Assembly (NCBI GenBank): GCA_016719575.1
Contig: JADJYV010000012.1
Span: 1 to 22,536 of the forward strand
Length of the DNA stretch: 22,536 nt
Reading direction: 5' to 3'
Source of the DNA: Pseudobdellovibrionaceae bacterium
GTDB taxonomy: Bacteria > Bdellovibrionota > Bdellovibrionia > Bdellovibrionales > Bdellovibrionaceae
Shown: positions 1 to 7,952 of the stretch, piece after piece
How positions within the stretch are numbered: the stretch's first letter is position 1
Layout: the number at the start of each line of letters is the position of its first letter
Notes under the pieces: generated by a model
Seen by the model: the letters and a program-made list of their open reading frames with translations, nothing else
What the model was told of the DNA's origin: nothing
The model's database searches: none
Made by a program: the position numbers and the translations under genes

Positions 1-150
1 AAAGAACTCTTCTTACGGTTTTAAGGGGCTTAGTGTATTTAAGAGACCAAAAAGGGATGGTCTCTAATCTTGAGGATTTGCTCGTAGCAATTTCTACCGT
101 TCAGGTGTGTTCCTTTAGCGGAGCAGGTAGATGAGGCTTCAATATTGTAA

Positions 151-917
151 ATGACATTCAAAAACCTTGCAGTTGGGCTTAGTAAGGACTTTGCAAAAGA
201 CCTTGAGAGCTTAAAAATCGAGCTGACCCTTTTAGTGAAGGCTGAGTTCGGAAGCATCTTTAAAGCCGACAAAACTTTGGACGTTTTTTTCTGCCATTAT
301 GGAAAAAAAGTCATTTCAGTGAACCTTGACGGGCAGACTTACATGAGTCAGCCAAAAAGTTTGGTCGATCTTTACTATGGGGACCTGCGCTCAGCAAGTG
401 GTGCTATTGTGACAAACATCCCTGAAGATGAAAGACCACGGTTTATTGTGTTAATTGATGAATTCGCAGACATTGTTCCATTGGAGGACATGGCAAAACC
501 TTTGTAGGCTTTTAAACCGATGGGGAGGCGCTCATAGAATACGTGTGGTCATTGCCCATCAGTCCCTTGGTGACTTTCATGATCCAACTGTGGAAGTCCC
601 AGATCATGGACTCAACGGAGACTATGTTTTCATTTGTTCAGAAGGACCCAGAAACTCATGATATTTTGGCGTCGGTAGTTGGCACTAAAGAATCTCCTGC
701 GAAGACCAAACAAACCAAAGAGTGGATATTTGGCGATGATAATACCGTGGCATGGGGGACCAAGAAGCTTGTGTATGAGTTTATTTATCATCCAAATGTT
801 TTTAGAAATCTAAACGTGGGTGAAGGGATTTATCATGTCAAAAGCCCAGTCAGCTTTGGAACAGTTCATGTAAAGATGATTGAGATTCCTCATGTCCTCA
901 GGAGCAAACGAAGGTAA
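151..917 (+). pseudogene. Type IV coupling protein (TraD/TraG/VirD4-like) fragment, frameshifted
   Basis: This is the C-terminal half of a conjugative coupling ATPase, the inner-membrane motor that brings relaxase-bound DNA to the secretion channel. A first piece (151-507) ends with a Walker B-like stretch, FIVLIDEFADIV, near residues 97-108. A second frame (about 488-600) carries VVIAHQSLGD, the motif that follows Walker B in TraM-recognition-type coupling proteins. A third frame (about 600-917) carries FVQKDPET, VGTKES and YHPNVFRNLNVGEG. At least two frameshifts are therefore needed, and no Walker A is visible because the 5' part lies outside the window or is lost; bases 1-150 may also belong to it. 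It lies on the opposite strand from the conjugation genes at the right and about 13 kb from the integrase, so it is probably a fossil of another or older element. The family call is firm; the exact ends are not. Confidence 0.72.
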
Positions 918-1110
918 AAGCACCTTGTATTTCTGATATGAAAACTCTTGCTTTGAACGACGGCGCTGAATAAACGCCGGACGGAATATACATCGGCGAT
1001 TAGGAAACTCCACGACAAAAATAGAGGATTTGGAGATATGGACTGAAGTTTGTAAGACTGGTCATAGCTTTGTATCGCCAGCCACCGATATGGTGGTGTC
1101 CCTTCCATCA

Positions 1111-2623
1111 AACTTATCCGCTTCAGTACCAGCGCCGACGCCCTGAGATGAGTTTGCTTTTATCGGGACGGTGGAGTCCTACTGGCCAAACATTTGTTCA
1201 GGAGCAGAAGAAGGTCGGCAAAGTCCCGCCACTTTTTATCCAGGATGAAGTCACAAAATTCTTAGAATGTGGCAGTACTTCCAGAATATGGATTTATTCG
1301 GACCTTACTGCTATCATTGTCGGCACTCAGGTGTTGTGCCATTTTCTTGCAAAAAAGGGGTTCTGTCCGAGTTGTTGCGCTAAACGAATGAACAATGAGG
1401 CCGCTCATTTGGTCGATGTGGTATTGCCAGAAATTCCTTGTATCGGCGGTGTTTTGGTCGTTTCCTGGCTAAACTTCGCTTTTTGATGGCGGCGCAATCA
1501 AGAGCTTACGAACGCTGCACTCAAAATATTTCATCACACCATTGGTCCTTTTTCAAAAGAAGAAAGCCAAAAAAACGGTCTTGGGAAAGTCTGCTAAACG
1601 GGCGCAGGACTCATCCAAAGATTTGGATCCGCACTGAATTTAAATATCCACTTTCATACGCCTCGGATGGCGTATTCTCGGAATCCGACGATGGCTGGCG
1701 TATTTTGCAGGCAGTCCTCGCCATCTCTGGAAGAGCTTAACTCAATTAGGCAGCAAAGATTCAAAAGAAAGTGTTAGGTGCGTTGAAAAAATTGGCCTTA
1801 ATGAAGACTTTCAAGAAAGCTTTGATGAAGAAGGTCTTGGTGAGCTTGCCCGTCCAATGTCTGTTGCAAATAAAATCTAGCTTCGGCGAACGAGCAGGGA
1901 AGGGAATTCGCGTGAGGTTTGGGCAAAAATATCGAAGAGACTCCCAGAGGGCGCGATCCATATTCGGCCAATGTAAGCGGCTTTAGTCTAAATGCGCGGC
2001 ATGGATCGCAGGAAGCTGATCGAAAAAAATTGGAGCGTCTTACATTGGGTATATGGCCCGCGGCCCCTAGCTATGGAGAGGCTGACGGAATCATTTCCCG
2101 AATCAGTTGTTGTAGAAAATGAAATCCCCATGGCGGGACGGGACAACCCCATGTCAGTTTTTTCGTCTTTGATTCTTTGCGCTGATTAGGTAGCTTAATT
2201 CCGCCGCCGCGGATGAATATGATTCGGTACTCCGGGCTGTTTGGCCCGAACTTCCGGGGATCGAAAGTCTGTTATTAAGAATAAATCATGCAGAAAAAGT
2301 GTACTGAGATCTGTAATAGCGACTTACCAGAAAGGTAAAGCATGAGCGCCTAAAATTTGGCTGAAAAATGCTAAGCGAGTCTTTTGAAATCGATGTCACC
2401 ATATGCCCTAAGTGTTCCGTGAATGGAGCAAATTGCGGTCATTAAAGACAAGGCTGTTCGAAAAAATTATAGAAAGTTTGGGTGAGGTAGAGGACTACTT
2501 TTAGGCCTTTAGAAGTTGTTGCCGACCGTGGACCGCCAGAACCTTGGGCATTCCAAGACGATTTTGATCAACGAGACTACGTGGTAAGGCCGTGTAAGGC
2601 CCCTGTTTGCCCAAAGTCTTAAA
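1111..2623 (+). pseudogene. IS91-family transposase relic (frameshifted)
   Basis: This is a degraded rolling-circle (Y2, IS91-type) transposase. Pieces follow family order across many frames. They begin with YQRRRPE (about 1117) and FVQEQKKVGK...PLFIQDEVTKFLECG, then the zinc-binding segment GFCPSCCAKRMNNEAAHLVD (about 1360-1420) and VLPEIP. After these come a QKKVLGALKKL-like segment (about 1760), GFSLNARHGSQEADRKKLERL (about 1979-2040), LAMERLTESFP (about 2070-2098), KMKSPWRDGTT (about 2117-2150), PPPRMNMIRYSGLFGPN (about 2200-2255), a second zinc knuckle ICPKCS (about 2404-2421), MEQIAVIKDKAV, and a tail ADRGPPEPWAFQDDFDQRDY (about 2521-2582). Almost the whole protein is thus represented, but at least six to eight frame changes make it inactive. 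IS91 terminal sequences were not identified, so the limits are those of the coding relic only. IS91 elements often capture neighbouring DNA. Confidence 0.8.
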
Positions 2624-2999
2624 AATAAGAAAAAACCCTGTTTATTTTACCTGTAGCGAGAGCCAGCGGTAGCGAAGGCTACGCAACATAAGGTTTGCCA
2701 GGAAATCCTTCATTAAGAAGGGCCCTTCGGCCCTAGCTGCCAGGGAAGAATCAGGAAAAGGGTGTTTTGCCTTTTTCTTAGATTCAAACGAATCCACATT
2801 GTGGATTCGTGAAGTCACCATCTTAGAAGAAGCATATACCGAAGCTCTGCCTCTTGCTTCGAACAAATGATTTATGTAATAGAGACAACAAACACAAAAA
2901 GCGGATTTAAATTCAGCAAATTCTGCTCAGCCAAATGCGGAAGCATTAATCGCGTGCGCTCCTATTATAGTCAATAGATTTTAAGAACATGGCAAGACT
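2624..2999. other. Intergenic stretch with hairpins, no convincing gene
   Basis: There is no ORF here with a credible ribosome site or family signature. A 36-codon plus-strand ORF (2867-2977) lacks a Shine-Dalgarno sequence, and the 74-codon minus-strand ORF over 2642-2866 mostly reads through hairpins. Two structures are visible: a 6-base GC stem at 2719-2734 (arms AGGGCC and GGCCCT around CTTC) and a perfect 10-base palindrome pair at 2788-2810. The stretch separates the transposase relic from the end of the NrsF gene. Confidence 0.5.
2788..2810. repeat. Perfect 10-base inverted repeat, 3-base loop
   Basis: The arms are ACGAATCCAC (2788-2797) and GTGGATTCGT (2801-2810), separated by ATT. 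No T-run follows on either strand, so it is not a classic intrinsic terminator. The outer eight bases ACGAATCC are the same as in the inverted repeat beside the integrase at 13657-13709, which makes a recombination or protein-binding site possible. That link is inference. Confidence 0.6.
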
Positions 3000-3636
3000 T
3001 CAAATTTTCTTAATTATTTTTCTGGCTAACCAAATTCCAAACACCATCACGATCAAAGACGGGAAAATGTGCCACAAAATCAAGTGCAGAGGCGTGCTAT
3101 CTGCACAGGTAAGTTGAACCCCAAGCAAACCGAATGAAACGCCACTGACAAGTACCAACACGCCTACAATGTCTCGGTTGAGAACTGCTGCACGCCGAAT
3201 TAAATAAAACAGAATCGATGCGGGTAAGACGCTTATCGAAATCACTTCGGCCACACAAGAAAACCCATGCCCTAAATATAAAAATGGATCTGATGATTCC
3301 AAAAGCGAATAAAAAGTTGAAAGCAAAATCAAAGTGAAGGCAATGATCGGTACTTTGTAAAGTCGCTGCCCTTCAAGCGCTGGAACACTTAAGTTAAAAG
3401 CAGCAACAATCGATACGAATCCAAGTGCCATAAGCAAGAAGCTTCCAGCACAAAACGCACTGACAAAAGTTGATCAGAAAAGTCCGTCCTCAAACCCAGT
3501 ATTGCAACGGTAGAAAATAGGCACAAAAACCTGTCACGACGACCTTCAGTATATCTAACACAGTAAACTTAATCACTTTTACAGGTTTTAGCTGACTCGA
3601 GAGGTTGGAAATAAGTGAGTCGATCTTTGAGTTCAT
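3000..3636 (-). pseudogene. NrsF-like (DUF1109) membrane anti-sigma factor with two frameshifts
   Basis: This is probably the inner-membrane negative regulator of the ECF sigma factor next door. A start ATG at 3636-3634 overlaps the sigma stop (ATGA), which implies translational coupling. The first frame gives a short cytoplasmic N-terminus and TM1 (VLDILKVVVTGF), but then hits a TGA. A one-base frame change leads to ILGLRTDFSDQLLSVRFVLE, which matches the usual GLRxDL region of this family. A second change near 3440 leads to the long frame 3437-3000, with about five hydrophobic segments including NLSVPALEG. Both changes are in the direction of a one-base deletion. The whole would be about 210 aa, the normal length for NrsF. 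Either the gene is broken, so that the sigma factor may be unrestrained, or the sequence has two indel errors. Confidence 0.65.
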
Positions 3637-4199
3637 GGACGAACGCCTAAATAAATTTTAAGATTTGTGTAGGCCCGATGAGCTATGACCTTTACGTTAC
3701 CTTCAGTGAGATGGAGCTGTTTGGCCACCTCACTGACCGATTGGCCATCGACTTTAAGTAGATTCAAGATAGTCTTTTCCTTGTGATTGAGTCTGTTCAA
3801 AGCTTTATCAATATCAATTCTTAGGTCAGAGTCAGAATGCATGCCTGCGAAAAAATTAGGAATTGAATTTAAATCAGATGGCTTTGTTTGTTTCCTAAGT
3901 GCTCTTATGTAGTCGATAACTTTGTATTCGGTGATTGCCATGAGCCAACTCATAAACGACTTTTCAGAATCATACGTGTGCAAAGATTTATGTACTGCCA
4001 CAAGAATCTCCTGGATGACGTCTTCGATATTGCGTTGTTCAAAAATTCTCTTTCGCAGATAGTTATTTAAGAATAAGTACAAATTCGACAACAACTCATT
4101 GTAAGCGGTCGCATCGCCTTTCTGAGCATTTATCATATGCTGTTTAAAAACTGTCTCATTCTCTAACAAACTGTCTCCATCTGTATTCGTGATAAACAA
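3633..4199 (-). CDS. ECF-type RNA polymerase sigma factor
   Basis: This is an extracytoplasmic-function sigma-70 factor (188 aa from the most upstream ATG). Region 2 spans about residues 25-95: a GDATAYNELL-type opening, then RNIEDVIQEILVAVHKSL (region 2.2) and the region 2.4 helix around SFMSWLMAITEYKVIDYIR. Region 4 spans about 125-185, with LNHKEKTILNLLKVDGQSVSEVA and the recognition helix LTEGNVKVIAHRAYTNLK. The first ATG (4199-4197) lies inside the spacer of a good candidate promoter at 4210-4184. If that promoter is used, the true start is probably Met22 (4136-4134), giving 167 aa and still a complete region 2. It is co-transcribed with the NrsF-like gene (ATGA overlap), as in other sigma/NrsF pairs. 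The same promoter motif in front of the divergent thioredoxin operon suggests autoregulation and control of that operon. Confidence 0.9.
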   Translation of the reverse strand: MFITNTDGDSLLENETVFKQHMINAQKGDATAYNELLSNLYLFLNNYLRKRIFEQRNIEDVIQEILVAVHKSLHTYDSEKSFMSWLMAITEYKVIDYIRALRKQTKPSDLNSIPNFFAGMHSDSDLRIDIDKALNRLNHKEKTILNLLKVDGQSVSEVAKQLHLTEGNVKVIAHRAYTNLKIYLGVRP

Positions 4200-4210
4200 T
4201 AAAAAGTTAC
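4184..4210 (-). promoter_or_regulatory. Candidate ECF promoter for the sigma gene
   Basis: On the minus strand this reads GTAAC (4210-4206), 16 bases, then CGAATA (4189-4184). GTAACC-N16-CGAA is known as the promoter type of Caulobacter SigF, whose anti-sigma factor is NrsF. The match in boxes and spacing with the divergent site at 4219-4245 is exact. It implies a transcription start near 4177. Confidence 0.65.
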
Positions 4211-4218
4211 AGATCCTT

Positions 4219-4245
4219 GTAACTTTTCTGAACTCCTAACGAATA
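4219..4245 (+). promoter_or_regulatory. Candidate ECF promoter for the thioredoxin operon
   Basis: GTAAC (4219-4223), 16 bases, then CGAATA (4240-4245). It has the same boxes and spacing as the divergent promoter. The two -35 boxes form an inverted repeat (AAAAGTTAC and GTAACTTTT, 8-base gap). The expected start of transcription is near 4252, leaving a leader of about 43 bases with AAAGGAG ahead of the ATG at 4295. Confidence 0.65.
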
Positions 4246-4294
4246 CACTACAAATTTGGTCATCAGATCAATTTAAACACTAAAGGAGTTCGAA

Positions 4295-4675
4295 ATGAAG
4301 CTATTTTCAGGGTTAGCGATGTATGCCTTATTGCTATTTTCTTTTTCGGCAAATGCTGATTTCAAGTCGTTTTCTAACACAGCATACGACGCAGCTATAA
4401 AAGCCGGAGATACGGTTGTTGTAGATTTTCATGCAAGCTGGTGTCCAACTTGTAAAAAGCAAGAACCAATCTTAAATGAAATTGTTAGTATGAAGGGCTA
4501 TGAAAATGTAGTCGCGCTTAAAGCTGATTTTGATAAAGAAAAAGACCTTAAGAAAAGTCTGAATGTTTCAAAACAATCGACAATCATCGTTTTCAAAGGC
4601 GGCAAAGAAGTTGGGAGAAACACCGGCGTCACAGCAAAGGATGAGTTAAAAAAATTGATCGATATGGGGCTTTAG
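4295..4675 (+). CDS. Periplasmic thioredoxin-fold protein (CPTC)
   Basis: This is an exported thiol-disulfide protein of 126 aa. Residues 1-21 form a Sec signal (hydrophobic core, then ANA|D). The mature part is a single thioredoxin domain with VVVDFHASWCPTC and active-site cysteines C50 and C53. It continues with a helix KKQEPILNE and the strand-turn segment TIIVFKGGKEVG, although the usual cis-Pro position reads QSTIIVF. It starts after AAAGGAG and sits two bases before a CcdA-like gene, so it most likely receives electrons from that membrane protein, as the DsbD gamma or C-terminal domain does. The likely role is reduction of periplasmic disulfides or apocytochrome haem sites; c-type cytochromes are encoded 5 kb downstream. 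The upstream GTAAC-N16-CGAATA motif places it under the ECF sigma factor. Confidence 0.88.
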   Translation: MKLFSGLAMYALLLFSFSANADFKSFSNTAYDAAIKAGDTVVVDFHASWCPTCKKQEPILNEIVSMKGYENVVALKADFDKEKDLKKSLNVSKQSTIIVFKGGKEVGRNTGVTAKDELKKLIDMGL

Positions 4676-4676
4676 T

Positions 4677-5402
4677 ATGGATTTACAGCTGGGGTTTTCT
4701 TTTGTTGCAGGATTGCTGACAACACTTTCGCCCTGTGTTCTGCCTATCCTGCCATTTCTTATGGGCAGCGCTTTAAGAAAAAACAAGAAGGCCCCTCTGT
4801 ATATGGTAATAGGGCTCGCTACGAGCTTTGTAATTGTTGGATTTGCTTTAAGCCGGTTTGGAACTCTTCTCGGATTAGATAGCGATCAGATACGCAAGGG
4901 TTCTGCAGTTATTTTGATGCTAACAAGTATCTTTTTTCTTTCCGAAAAAGTACAGACCCTGATCTCAGAAAAACTAACGTTTTTTGCTAATCTCGGATCT
5001 GCCGCTACAAATAAATGGAAATTGGATGAATCGTCAAATTGGGGCTCACTGATTCTAGGTGGCTTGCTTGGAGTTATCTGGTCACCATGTGCTGGACCTA
5101 CCCTAGGCGTTGCAGTATCGCTCGCAAGCCAAAATGGTGCCAATGCGGACGCATTGCAAATTATGATAGTATACGCGATTGGTGCTGCCATTCAAATGCT
5201 TCTTATTTCATATGGTCTGCGCTCGTTCTTTCAGAAATATCAAAGCAGGATCGTAAGCTTCTCAGAGAAATCAAAAATATTTTTTGGAATTATCTTGTTA
5301 GGTATCGGAATTTTTATTTTCTTTGGTCTTGATAAATCAATCGAAGCGTTTCTTCTCAACTATCTACCCGAAACATGGGTAGACCTAATCACAAAATATT
5401 AG
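4677..5402 (+). CDS. ccdA: CcdA/DsbD-type transmembrane thiol electron carrier
   Basis: This 241-aa polytopic inner-membrane protein moves reducing equivalents from cytoplasmic thioredoxin to the periplasm. The two hallmark cysteines sit in LSPCVLPILPF (C20, first helix) and WSPCAGPTLG (C138, fourth helix), each followed by proline as in CcdA and DsbD. About six to seven hydrophobic segments can be traced, and no periplasmic thioredoxin domain is fused, which the separate upstream gene would supply. The ATG comes one base after the thioredoxin stop, consistent with translational coupling. The length is normal for CcdA (about 220-250 aa). The symbol denotes family, not proven function; a ScsB/DsbD-beta-like role is equally possible. 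Confidence 0.88.
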   Translation: MDLQLGFSFVAGLLTTLSPCVLPILPFLMGSALRKNKKAPLYMVIGLATSFVIVGFALSRFGTLLGLDSDQIRKGSAVILMLTSIFFLSEKVQTLISEKLTFFANLGSAATNKWKLDESSNWGSLILGGLLGVIWSPCAGPTLGVAVSLASQNGANADALQIMIVYAIGAAIQMLLISYGLRSFFQKYQSRIVSFSEKSKIFFGIILLGIGIFIFFGLDKSIEAFLLNYLPETWVDLITKY

Positions 5403-5413
5403 AGGAACATAAA

Positions 5414-6259
5414 ATGAAATTAATTTTAATAACCACCTTTCTTTTGTCGAACAGTGCCATGGCTTTCGTGAGTGGTCCGAGCTCTGTCAGCGAGGGCGAA
5501 AATTATGTCAGTGTCGGCATACAAGCCGAGCGCGGGAAGGTTGAACCGAATGAAAATCGCGCATCATATCAGGATGCTCAGATTGACATTTATAAACTTA
5601 AGTATGTGCGAGGCCTTGAAGGTTTTTTAAGCTTAAGTAGATCAAATTTTTATTTAGAATACGGAAGCTTTGCGAGTGCAAAGGAACAAGTAGGATCAAC
5701 TCTATTTTATGAAAAAGATCAGGGTTCGTACATTACATTGGGTTTTTCGGGCGACATTGTTCATGATTTAGAGAAACAGTTTGGTTTTTATTTACAGGCC
5801 TCACCAGTCAGGTCATATAATACGAATAAATTTTCGAATCCACGATTAGACCTTTTCGCGATTGGTCTCACATCGGCCTTCAACGTTTCGGATAACTTCT
5901 TTCAAAGAAATTTGATACACTATGGCTCTGGTGATGGAACGAATCAGAATTCTTATTTAGCAATCGACACAGGCTTTGGTTATAGACTTAACCATTTAGT
6001 TGGCCGACAACTCACTATTGCGGGTAGCCTTTTTTTAGAGGCTGACATAGCTGAACGTAAGGATGCCTCATACGACGCTGCATTTTCGCCAACTGGAACA
6101 CAAGACAGAATCAGGTCTTTTAAATATGGAACATTGTTTGGGATAGACATGGCTCTAACCGATAGCATTGGCATAAATGTAAATTATCTGCAAAAGCTTG
6201 GGGGGTATGATGCTCGTTCAACTCAGATTTTCACAGGTAGCATTGGTTATAAATTCTAA
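5414..6259 (+). CDS. Outer-membrane beta-barrel protein, uncharacterised
   Basis: This is an exported protein of 281 aa. The start at 5414 is preferred over an in-frame upstream start at 5375, because AGAGGA precedes it and because residues 1-17 (MKLILITTFLLSNSAMA) form a clean Sec signal. The mature chain is rich in alternating amphipathic stretches with aromatic residues and ends in GSIGYKF. A terminal phenylalanine is the usual C-terminal signature for barrel assembly. It is third in the thioredoxin/CcdA operon, 11 bases after ccdA. I see no cysteines in the mature part, so it is not itself a thiol client. Substrate and function are unknown; a channel or a structural envelope protein are both possible. 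Confidence 0.7.
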   Translation: MKLILITTFLLSNSAMAFVSGPSSVSEGENYVSVGIQAERGKVEPNENRASYQDAQIDIYKLKYVRGLEGFLSLSRSNFYLEYGSFASAKEQVGSTLFYEKDQGSYITLGFSGDIVHDLEKQFGFYLQASPVRSYNTNKFSNPRLDLFAIGLTSAFNVSDNFFQRNLIHYGSGDGTNQNSYLAIDTGFGYRLNHLVGRQLTIAGSLFLEADIAERKDASYDAAFSPTGTQDRIRSFKYGTLFGIDMALTDSIGINVNYLQKLGGYDARSTQIFTGSIGYKF

Positions 6260-6291
6260 CGTCAATAATCGAAATGCACTTAGCCTGATAT

Positions 6292-7167
6292 CTACAAACG
6301 TTCACCTAAAAGTCTTTTTGCTTCTTCAGCTAGGAAGTCAGCCTCTTGTCGGTCGCAGTTAGACTGACTCACAATGAGTATTTTATGATTTCCAGTTTCT
6401 TTGGGAGCCTTTGATGTTGGGCCACTAGGGGTTATCTCAAGTAGATCGTCAAGCCGTCTCGCTACACGATTGGGAAGTACAGCAACGATTGCTCCAGCAG
6501 CGGCGGCAGCACGAAGCGTTTCAAAACTATCACTTATGATAGACGGTTTTGTCAGGTCGTATTGCCGTAAAAACTTAGTAAAATATCTAGGAAGTCCATC
6601 TTTGCCAGGAGCCAGCGATCCAAAGCCGAACTTTTCTATGGCAGACCAGCCATCAGCCGCAATGGCATGTCTTTTAGAAGCATAAAGACCTAAGCGATCA
6701 TCCGTGACGTGCTTGACATAAAAACGATCTAGATCGTCGACTTCGGTTATGAGGGCTGAACACAGCTCTCCTTTTCGCACCATTGTCAGAAGATTGGATG
6801 TTCGACTAATCCGAAGTCCAAGCCTCAATGTCGGTAACTTTTGCCTTAAGCTATGAAGAAGGCCAGGCAACAAATCAATAGCGATACTTTCGTAAGTACC
6901 AAAATTCATCCAACTGATTTTTGGGACAGGTGTGCCGTTTAGGTCACGAAGCCGATTAAACGCCTCAAAAGCGGGTCTAACTACTTCCAGTATCGAGATT
7001 GCATCCTGGGTTGGCGTGACAGCCCCTTTTTCCCGAATCAGTAAAGGTCTACCAAAAGAATTTTCTAGTGAGGTCAATGTTTGTGAAATGGCACTTGGCG
7101 AAACCTTCGCTTGAAGCGAGGCCTTCTTAAGACTTCCTTGCTGTATGACTAAATCTAGAATCCACAA
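6292..7167 (-). CDS. LysR-type transcriptional regulator, 5' end doubtful
   Basis: The winged-helix domain occupies about residues 1-60 (LKKASLQAKVSPSAISQTLTSLENSFGRPLLIR) and the effector-binding domain the rest, to 291 aa. Read as given, it would start at a TTG (7167-7165) that has a TAA two codons upstream and no ribosome site. Reading instead from the ATG at 7186-7184 gives MSIKLK and, if one A of the AAAAA run at about 7170 is removed, runs straight into LWILDL. That is the normal LysR N-terminus. A one-base insertion or error is therefore likely at the start. The gene is divergent from the large secreted-protein operon beginning at 7392 and probably controls it through the 7168-7391 region. 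It converges on the barrel-protein gene, ending 32 bases away. Confidence 0.85.
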   Translation of the reverse strand: MWILDLVIQQGSLKKASLQAKVSPSAISQTLTSLENSFGRPLLIREKGAVTPTQDAISILEVVRPAFEAFNRLRDLNGTPVPKISWMNFGTYESIAIDLLPGLLHSLRQKLPTLRLGLRISRTSNLLTMVRKGELCSALITEVDDLDRFYVKHVTDDRLGLYASKRHAIAADGWSAIEKFGFGSLAPGKDGLPRYFTKFLRQYDLTKPSIISDSFETLRAAAAAGAIVAVLPNRVARRLDDLLEITPSGPTSKAPKETGNHKILIVSQSNCDRQEADFLAEEAKRLLGERL

Positions 7168-7203
7168 TTTTTAATTTGATCGACATTTAAATCGCGAGCC
7201 ATA

Positions 7204-7323
7204 GACTTAAAGTCATACCAGATAGCGCCATAATAATAAATCAATAATTTAGAAAATGTAATCTTAAGAATTAGTAAGCCTTAAGTTAGCCCATCTAATC
7301 AGAAATGTAAGAGTGTCTAATCA
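7204..7323. promoter_or_regulatory. Intergenic repeats between LysR gene and operon
   Basis: The 224-base divergent intergenic space holds several ordered repeats. There is an interrupted palindrome GACTT-A-AAGTC at 7204-7214, two CTTAAG boxes at 7263-7268 and 7280-7285, and two TCTAATCA direct repeats at 7294-7301 and 7316-7323. The last pair is exactly 22 bases apart, two helical turns. Such spacing suits a LysR tetramer. A CGAATA box at 7361-7366 resembles the ECF -10 box, but no good GTAAC lies 16 bases upstream. Confidence 0.4.
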
Positions 7324-7391
7324 ATACATTCTGCCTAAGTAGATGTACCAATCATCTATGCGAATAACCGCAAGAAAAAGGAGCATTCACA

Positions 7392-7928
7392 ATGAAATTG
7401 TTAAATACCGCATGGATTCTGGGCTTAGCCGCAGGAGTCCTAGTATCGCAAGTAGCAGCTGCCAGCCACCCAGATCTTAAATCAGCAGGAGGGACAGTTT
7501 TGATAGCTGCGCCGACAGCTTTAAATGGACCAACCAATCAAGGTATTTGGTTTATCAATCCATCAACAAAAGCTTTCTCGCTTGAGTTGCCAGATCTAGG
7601 CACAAATCAGGTCTATGAAGGCTGGATTGTTGATGATTGCACTGGAAAGAAAGTCTCGACGGGACTCTTTCGTGCGAACGGAGCTATCGACTCTGACTCC
7701 GCTGGTCGGTATGCAGGACCCTTAGCACTTAACTTTCCTCCAGTACCAGGTTCTGACTTTGTTACACTTGGTCACGACCTAGCAGATGGCGGTCATAATG
7801 TCGTTATCACTGTTGAACCATATCCAGATTCGGACCCAAATCCCTCAGGTGTTGCCGTGCTTAAAGTAAATATCCCTGCAGGAACAACCGTCGGAACAGA
7901 ATTAAACCTCGAAAATATTGCCCAATAA
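7392..7928 (+). CDS. Secreted protein with anti-sigma-K (RskA) C-domain-like segment
   Basis: This exported protein of 178 aa is preceded by AAGGAGC. Residues 1-24 are a Sec signal ending in VAAA. The segment around residues 65-105, YEGWIVDDCTGKKVSTGLF, resembles the extracytoplasmic domain of RskA-type anti-sigma factors, where a YxxWLV strand is followed by G..VS.GxF. There is no transmembrane anchor or sigma-binding N-domain, so it is not an anti-sigma factor itself. It is the first gene of a nine-gene operon, facing the LysR gene. A single cysteine pair is not evident. Function is unknown; a small periplasmic or surface beta-sandwich is the best description. The RskA likeness is by eye only. 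Confidence 0.6.
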   Translation: MKLLNTAWILGLAAGVLVSQVAAASHPDLKSAGGTVLIAAPTALNGPTNQGIWFINPSTKAFSLELPDLGTNQVYEGWIVDDCTGKKVSTGLFRANGAIDSDSAGRYAGPLALNFPPVPGSDFVTLGHDLADGGHNVVITVEPYPDSDPNPSGVAVLKVNIPAGTTVGTELNLENIAQ

Positions 7929-7952
7929 CAACAAATAAAAAGGAGCTTTCAA

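Noticed and set aside
1082..1096. Short CCACC/GGTGG hairpin
   Set aside because: A five-base stem lies within decayed sequence with no T-run; too weak to call a terminator.
2642..2866. 74-codon minus-strand ORF
   Set aside because: Its sequence is dominated by hairpins and palindromes and has no credible start context.
2867..2977. 36-codon plus-strand ORF
   Set aside because: It has no ribosome site, no family signature and no neighbour support.
5375..5413. Upstream start for the outer-membrane barrel gene
   Set aside because: It overlaps ccdA, has no ribosome site and would bury the signal peptide.
7361..7366. Third ECF promoter at the CGAATA box before the LysR-divergent operon
   Set aside because: No GTAAC lies 16 bases upstream; the closest match is GTAGA at 17 bases.
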